Source of the DNA: Streptomyces sp. SM10
GTDB taxonomy: Bacteria > Actinomycetota > Actinomycetes > Streptomycetales > Streptomycetaceae
Direction of reading: 5' to 3'
Assembly: GCF_002910915.1 (NCBI RefSeq)
Contig: NZ_NEUF01000057.1
Coordinates: 1 to 55,732, forward strand
DNA: 55,732 nt
A program made the translations under genes and the position numbers. Below are positions 52,010-55,732 of this stretch, one piece after another. The notes beneath the pieces were generated by a model. That model made no database searches. It was given only the letters and a program-made list of their open reading frames with translations, and was not told the DNA's origin. Position 1 is the stretch's first letter. Every line of letters begins with the position of its first letter.

Positions 52010-52998
52010 CGGCCGCCCTCCTCGTAGTGCACCCAGCGCTTCTGGGACCAGAACAGCACGGCGGTGACCAGGCCGACGGCGAGCAGCAGCAGCCATCCCA
52101 TGGCGGAGGCGAAGCCCATGCGGCTGTTCACGAAGCCCTGTTCGTACAGGTAGCAGGTGTAGACGAGCGTGGCGTCGGCCGGTCCGCAGCTGCCGTTGCT
52201 GACGATGTAGGCCGAGCCGAAGATCTGGAAGGAGTGGATGGTCTCCAGCAGGACGTTGAAGAACAGCACCGGCGAGATCATCGGCAGGGTGATGTGGAAG
52301 AACCTGCGCCAGGGACCGGCGCCGTCGACCTCAGCCGCCTCGTACAGCTCCCGCGGGACCTGCTTGAGTCCGGCGAGGAAGATGACCATCGGCGCACCGA
52401 ACTGCCAGACCGTGAGGGCGATCAGCGCGTAGATGATCATGCCGGGGTCGCCGATCCAGCCGCCGGCCTCGACGCCGAACACCTTCTGCGTACGGTCCAC
52501 CAGTGCGTCGTCGGAGAACAGCGCGCGCCAGACGATGGCCGCCGAGACGCTCGCGCCGATCAGGGACGGGGCGTAGAAGGCCGCCCGGTAGAACGACTGC
52601 CCCCACCGCTTCTGGGCGAGCAGCATGGCGACGGCGAGGGCAGCGGCCAGCTTGATCGGGGTGCCGATCAGGACGTACCAGGAGGTGACCTTGACGGACT
52701 GGCGCCACCGGGGGTCGGCGAACATGTCGGTGAAGTTCCGCAGGCCGATCCAGCGGGGCGCTTCGAACAGGTTGTACTCGGTGAACGACAGGTACAGCGA
52801 GAACACCATGGGCCCGGCGATCAGGAACAGGAAGCCGGCGATCCAGGGCGACATGAACAGATAGCCGGCCAGGTTCTCCCGCCGGTCCCGCCGCTTGACG
52901 TCGGCGGGCGGCGCGTCTCCTGCGGGACCGTTACGCCCGGCGGCGGAGCGGTCGTCCCCGGGGGTGAGTACGCCCGGGGAGGTGTGGATGTGGGTCAC
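52006..52998 (-). CDS. sugar ABC transporter permease (MalF type)
   Basis: A 330-aa CUT1 permease with a long polar N-terminus, six helices from about residue 43 (GYLFMSPWIAGFLFLIAGP), and the EAA loop RELYEAAEVDGAGPWRRF. I start at the GTG 52996-52998, six bases from AGAGG; a preceding GTG is also possible. It follows the binding-protein gene by 10 bases. Confidence 0.93.
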   Translation of the reverse strand: MTHIHTSPGVLTPGDDRSAAGRNGPAGDAPPADVKRRDRRENLAGYLFMSPWIAGFLFLIAGPMVFSLYLSFTEYNLFEAPRWIGLRNFTDMFADPRWRQSVKVTSWYVLIGTPIKLAAALAVAMLLAQKRWGQSFYRAAFYAPSLIGASVSAAIVWRALFSDDALVDRTQKVFGVEAGGWIGDPGMIIYALIALTVWQFGAPMVIFLAGLKQVPRELYEAAEVDGAGPWRRFFHITLPMISPVLFFNVLLETIHSFQIFGSAYIVSNGSCGPADATLVYTCYLYEQGFVNSRMGFASAMGWLLLLAVGLVTAVLFWSQKRWVHYEEGGR

Positions 52999-53008
52999 CA
53001 CGGTCCTC

Positions 53009-54295
53009 TCAGTTCGAGGCGAGGGCGGTCTTCGCCTCGGAGAAGAACTGCTTGACTGCGTCCTTCGGCGAGGCCTTGCCCAGGGACAGGTCGGCGCCGA
53101 TGCGCAGGAAGGCCGCCTCGACCACGTCCGCACCGGCCGGGTGCGGGGTGATGGGCTCCAGGAGGTCCGCGTCGGCGATCTTGGTCTCGAAGTCGGCGAC
53201 GGCCCTGTTCGGCGCGTCGGTGGGCTCGTACGCCTCGAACTGCGAGGTGGTGGCGGGCACTCCGCGGTCGTAGCCCATGATCCTGGCGACCTCGGGGTCG
53301 TGGGTCATGAAGCTGATGAAGGTCGCCACCTCGGCGGGGTGCTTGGTGCGCGCCGTACCGCTCAGCATCAGCGAGCCCAGGTACTGGCCGGTCCTCTTGC
53401 CGTCGGTGCTGGGGATGGGGGCGAGGCCGTACTTCCCCTTGCCCTCAGCGCTGTAGCGGACCGAGAAGTTGTCCCAGTTGAACTCGCCTCCGGATATCCC
53501 CCGCGCGACGGGGAGGGCGGGCTTGATCTGCTCGATCTTCTTCTGGTCGGCGTAGACGCCGGACTCGACCCGCGCGAGCGCCTCGGTCCAGTAGGGCAGC
53601 AGCTCGGCCTCGCCGAAACCCATGCCGTCGTCGGTGAAGAACGCCTTGCCGTTCTGGCGGAGGATCAGGTCGTAGAGGTACATCACGCCGTGCGGGCCGG
53701 AGTCACCGGCGATGCCCTGGCTGCTCTTGATCTTCTGCAGGCCGGCGTACCAGTCGTCCCAGGTCCAGCCGATCTCCGGGGTGACACCGGCATTCTCGTA
53801 GACCTGCTCGTCGATGACGAGGGCCATCGAGTTGCTGCCCACCGGCACACCCAGCAGCTTGCCGTCGATCTCGGCGAACTTCTCGAGGCCGGAGCGGAAG
53901 CCGGTGAGGTCGAGGTTGCCCTTCTCGGCCTGGGGCTTCAGGTCGAGGAGGACGTTCTTCGCCTCGTACTTGCGCAGGAAGGTCACGGCGTTCTGGATGA
54001 CGTCCGGGGGGTTGCCGCCGGCCGCCTGGGTGTTGAACTTCTTCCAGAAGTCCGGGTACTGCTGGAAGTCCGTCTTCACCTTGATCTTCGGGTGCTTCTT
54101 CTCGAAGAGGGCGACGCAGCTCTGGACCTTCTTGGCCCGGTCGTCCGCGCCCCACCACGAGTGCCGGATGGTGACCGGCCCGCCCGAACCGCTGCCGCCC
54201 GAGCCGCAGCCCGCCGCGGTCAGTCCGAGACCGGCCGCCGAGAGGCCGGCCAGCTTCAGCAGCTGCCGCCTGTCCATGCCGTCGTTCCGAGACAT
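53009..54295 (-). CDS. sugar-binding lipoprotein of the ABC transporter
   Basis: A 428-aa extracellular solute-binding protein. The leader has Arg-Arg (DRRQLLKLAGL) and a lipobox LTAAGCG, so it is likely a Tat-exported lipoprotein. Family 1 features follow (LFEKKHPKIKVKT, GKLLGVPVG). It delivers an oligosaccharide, probably an unsaturated rhamnogalacturonan product made by the lyase-like protein, to the two permeases. No ATPase gene is in the operon; streptomycetes often share MsiK. First gene, under the promoter at 54349-54377. Confidence 0.92.
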   Translation of the reverse strand: MSRNDGMDRRQLLKLAGLSAAGLGLTAAGCGSGGSGSGGPVTIRHSWWGADDRAKKVQSCVALFEKKHPKIKVKTDFQQYPDFWKKFNTQAAGGNPPDVIQNAVTFLRKYEAKNVLLDLKPQAEKGNLDLTGFRSGLEKFAEIDGKLLGVPVGSNSMALVIDEQVYENAGVTPEIGWTWDDWYAGLQKIKSSQGIAGDSGPHGVMYLYDLILRQNGKAFFTDDGMGFGEAELLPYWTEALARVESGVYADQKKIEQIKPALPVARGISGGEFNWDNFSVRYSAEGKGKYGLAPIPSTDGKRTGQYLGSLMLSGTARTKHPAEVATFISFMTHDPEVARIMGYDRGVPATTSQFEAYEPTDAPNRAVADFETKIADADLLEPITPHPAGADVVEAAFLRIGADLSLGKASPKDAVKQFFSEAKTALASN

Positions 54296-54329
54296 AGCTC
54301 GCCCCCACCAGTTCGCATTGAATCGTTTT

Positions 54330-54343
54330 AGAAAGCGCTTGCC
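54330..54343. promoter_or_regulatory. LacI-type operator downstream of the sugar-operon promoter
   Basis: AGAAAGCGCTTGCC contains the AAGCGCTT core (54333-54340) typical of LacI/CcpA-family operators. It lies just after the -10 and before the binding-protein start, a position where a bound repressor blocks transcription. No LacI gene is in the window. Confidence 0.6.
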
Positions 54344-54348
54344 GGGCC

Positions 54349-54377
54349 AAAGTAGGGAGCGGCACCGGGGACGTCAA
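54349..54377 (-). promoter_or_regulatory. housekeeping-type promoter of the sugar operon
   Basis: On the minus strand TTGACG (54372-54377), a 17-base spacer, then TACTTT (54349-54354). This is close to the HrdB consensus. Confidence 0.7.
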
Positions 54378-54484
54378 CGGTTAGGGAGAAATTTCGGCGG
54401 TGTGACGACGGGCCGAACAAGCGGAGGCACTGGACGGCCGGACAGGAGCAGGCGCGGACAGCGACGGGCGCACAGGGAAACGCC

Positions 54485-54521
54485 GATGGCCCGGAAGCTT
54501 CTCGGAAGCTTCCGGGCCATC
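54485..54521 (-). terminator. terminator of the second tRNA-Val gene
   Basis: A perfect 16 bp stem (54485-54500 with 54506-54521) and a 5-base loop, 9 bases past the 3' end of the tRNA. Confidence 0.75.
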
Positions 54522-54530
54522 GGACCGGGG

Positions 54531-54602
54531 TGGGCGATACTGGGTTCGAACCAGTGACCCCTTCGGTGTGAACGAAGTGCTCTCCCACTGAGCTAATCGC
54601 CC
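54531..54602 (-). tRNA. tRNA-Val (anticodon CAC), second copy
   Basis: Identical over all 72 bases to the copy at 45115-45186 and in the same orientation, 9.4 kb away. The same cloverleaf, CAC anticodon and absence of encoded CCA. Confidence 0.97.
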
Positions 54603-54656
54603 CGGCGCACCGCAAACATTACCCCATGTCAGCGGCGCCTTCGGACCACCGTCCGG

Positions 54657-55112
54657 TCACTGCTCGATCTTCCACGGCATCACGATGCCGAACTTCCAGA
54701 CGTAGACCCCGACCAGCACGGCGATGATCACGAGCCCCACCGCGGTGAGGGCGATGTTGCGCCGCCGGACCTCGGGGTCGAGAGCGCGCTGGGCGGCCTC
54801 CGTGACCTTGCGACGGGTCCAGCGCAGGACGAGCTGCGCCCAGACGAATTCGGTCGCCCAGATCGCCATGCCACCGAAGATCACCAGCCACCCCGGGCCG
54901 GGCAGCGGCAGCATCACGATGCCCGCCCCGACCACGGCGAGACCGACGAGGAAGATCCCGACCTGCCAGCTCAGATGAAGCACCCTCGACGCCCGGATGA
55001 ATCCGGGCGCCCGCGAGCCCAGCTCGCGCTCCGCCGTGATCTCGTCCCCCGCAGCGGAATCGGACGCCACCGCTGCGGCGACCTCGCTCCGCTCGTCACT
55101 CTCCGCGTTCAT
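54657..55112 (-). CDS. TIGR02611-type small membrane protein
   Basis: A 151-aa protein with an acidic N-terminus, three hydrophobic stretches (WQVGIFLVGLAVVGAGIVMLP, LVIFGGMAIWATEFVWA and NIALTAVGLVIIAVLVGVYVW, abbreviated here) and the family motif LPGPGWLVIFGG. No function is known to me. The ATG at 55110-55112 fits. Divergent from ssgB. Confidence 0.85.
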   Translation of the reverse strand: MNAESDERSEVAAAVASDSAAGDEITAERELGSRAPGFIRASRVLHLSWQVGIFLVGLAVVGAGIVMLPLPGPGWLVIFGGMAIWATEFVWAQLVLRWTRRKVTEAAQRALDPEVRRRNIALTAVGLVIIAVLVGVYVWKFGIVMPWKIEQ

Positions 55113-55302
55113 GATTCCCAACCTACCGGAATCGCGATCGTCACCGGAATGGACGCATGACCCAAAGTTACACACCCCTGGACGAGGGACCTGAAGCATC
55201 ACAAATAGGTCAGAGGGGTTTACAACGCCACCGTAGGTGGCATGTCGACTTCGCCGACGTGCGAATCCCCGAGCGCACACTGAGCGAAAGGCCCTGGCGC
55301 TT

Positions 55303-55716
55303 ATGAACACCACGGTCAGCTGCGAGCTGCACCTGCGCCTCGTTGTGTCGAGCGAGTCCTCACTGCCTGTACCCGCGGGCCTGCGGTATGACACGGCCGA
55401 CCCCTATGCCGTGCACGCCACCTTCCACACCGGAGCGGAGGAGACGGTCGAATGGGTTTTCGCCCGTGACCTCCTCGCCGAGGGGCTGCACCGGCCCACC
55501 GGCACCGGAGACGTCCGCGTCTGGCCATCACGAAGTCACGGTCAAGGCGTCGTCTGCATCGCACTGAGCTCCCCGGAGGGCGAAGCCCTGCTGGAAGCCC
55601 CGGCAAGGGCCCTGGAGTCGTTCCTGAAGAGGACCGACGCCGCGGTACCGCCCGGCACCGAGCATCGTCACTTCGACCTCGATACGGAGCTCTCGCACAT
55701 CCTGGCCGAGAGCTGA
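55303..55716 (+). CDS. ssgB: sporulation-specific cell division protein SsgB
   Basis: A 137-aa SsgA-like protein that, with SsgA, recruits FtsZ to the future septum sites of aerial hyphae. I recognise the sequence as nearly invariant SsgB (MNTTVSCELHLRL, ending SHILAES). The ATG at 55303 gives the normal length. In S. coelicolor it is reported to depend on the stress sigma factor SigH; I could not define that promoter in the 190 bases upstream. Confidence 0.97.
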   Translation: MNTTVSCELHLRLVVSSESSLPVPAGLRYDTADPYAVHATFHTGAEETVEWVFARDLLAEGLHRPTGTGDVRVWPSRSHGQGVVCIALSSPEGEALLEAPARALESFLKRTDAAVPPGTEHRHFDLDTELSHILAES

Positions 55717-55732
55717 GCCAGGCAGAGAGCTG

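Noticed and set aside
1..55732. CRISPR arrays, insertion sequences, riboswitches
   Set aside because: No regularly spaced repeats, no transposase-like proteins and no recognisable riboswitch core were seen when reading both strands.

Overview
The window is chromosomal DNA from a Streptomyces. It is very GC-rich with G/C third positions, the gene order matches the conserved Streptomyces core, and the last gene encodes a protein that I recognise as essentially identical to the sporulation protein SsgB. It has three parts: conserved core blocks on both sides, a compact type II (aromatic) polyketide biosynthetic gene cluster in the middle, and a pectin-sugar (rhamnogalacturonan-like) uptake and degradation operon near the right end.

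Core block, left (1-17191): on the minus strand, read right to left, PI-phosphate synthase, PIM acyltransferase, PimA-like mannosyltransferase, a small membrane protein, pdxS, pdxT, a YebC-type protein, ruvC, ruvA, ruvB, yajC, secD, secF, apt and the start of relA. Many of these genes overlap by ATGA or GTGA. On the plus strand lie an EF-G-like GTPase and an unknown membrane protein. Core block, right (38871-47713, 54531-55716): HIT protein, K+ channel, thrS, a DUF4365-type gene and its partner, a DnaQ-like exonuclease, tRNA-Val(CAC), a large polytopic membrane protein, a second identical tRNA-Val(CAC), a TIGR02611-type membrane protein and ssgB. In other actinobacteria the thrS-HIT-PI-phosphate-synthase-acyltransferase-pimA genes are close neighbours (from memory, the Mycobacterium order), so the polyketide cluster sits inside an old syntenic block.

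Polyketide cluster (about 17214-38818, 22 coding features including a 43-aa peptide and a 75-aa small protein): KS-alpha, chain-length factor, one ACP, a KAS III-like priming enzyme with Ser in place of Cys, a malonyl-transferase-like AT, an acyl-CoA carboxylase beta subunit, an ActIII-type C9 ketoreductase, a di-domain aromatase/cyclase, a PF04199-type cyclase, an acyl-CoA ligase fused to an ABM monooxygenase domain, a flavin monooxygenase, an O-methyltransferase, a SnoaL/NTF2-fold protein, a FabL-like SDR, a Tyr-less SDR, an NmrA-like reductase, an aldo/keto reductase lacking the usual His, and a Tat-exported GMC oxidase. The parts list resembles an anthracyclinone-type aglycone pathway with a non-acetate starter, but there are no sugar genes and no transporter. 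Regulation is legible: a SARP gene with an in-frame TTA codon, a MarR gene, and four divergent or upstream promoters carrying heptamers spaced 11 bp apart and ending 8 bp before a -10-like hexamer.

Sugar operon (54295-47755, minus strand): solute-binding lipoprotein, two permeases, a YesL/DUF624 membrane protein and a Tat-exported lyase-like enzyme, behind a good -35/-10 promoter with a LacI-type operator. The organisation recalls the Bacillus subtilis yes rhamnogalacturonan locus; no ATPase gene is present.

No gene-free stretch longer than 300 bases was found, and no CRISPR array, insertion sequence or integrase was seen.
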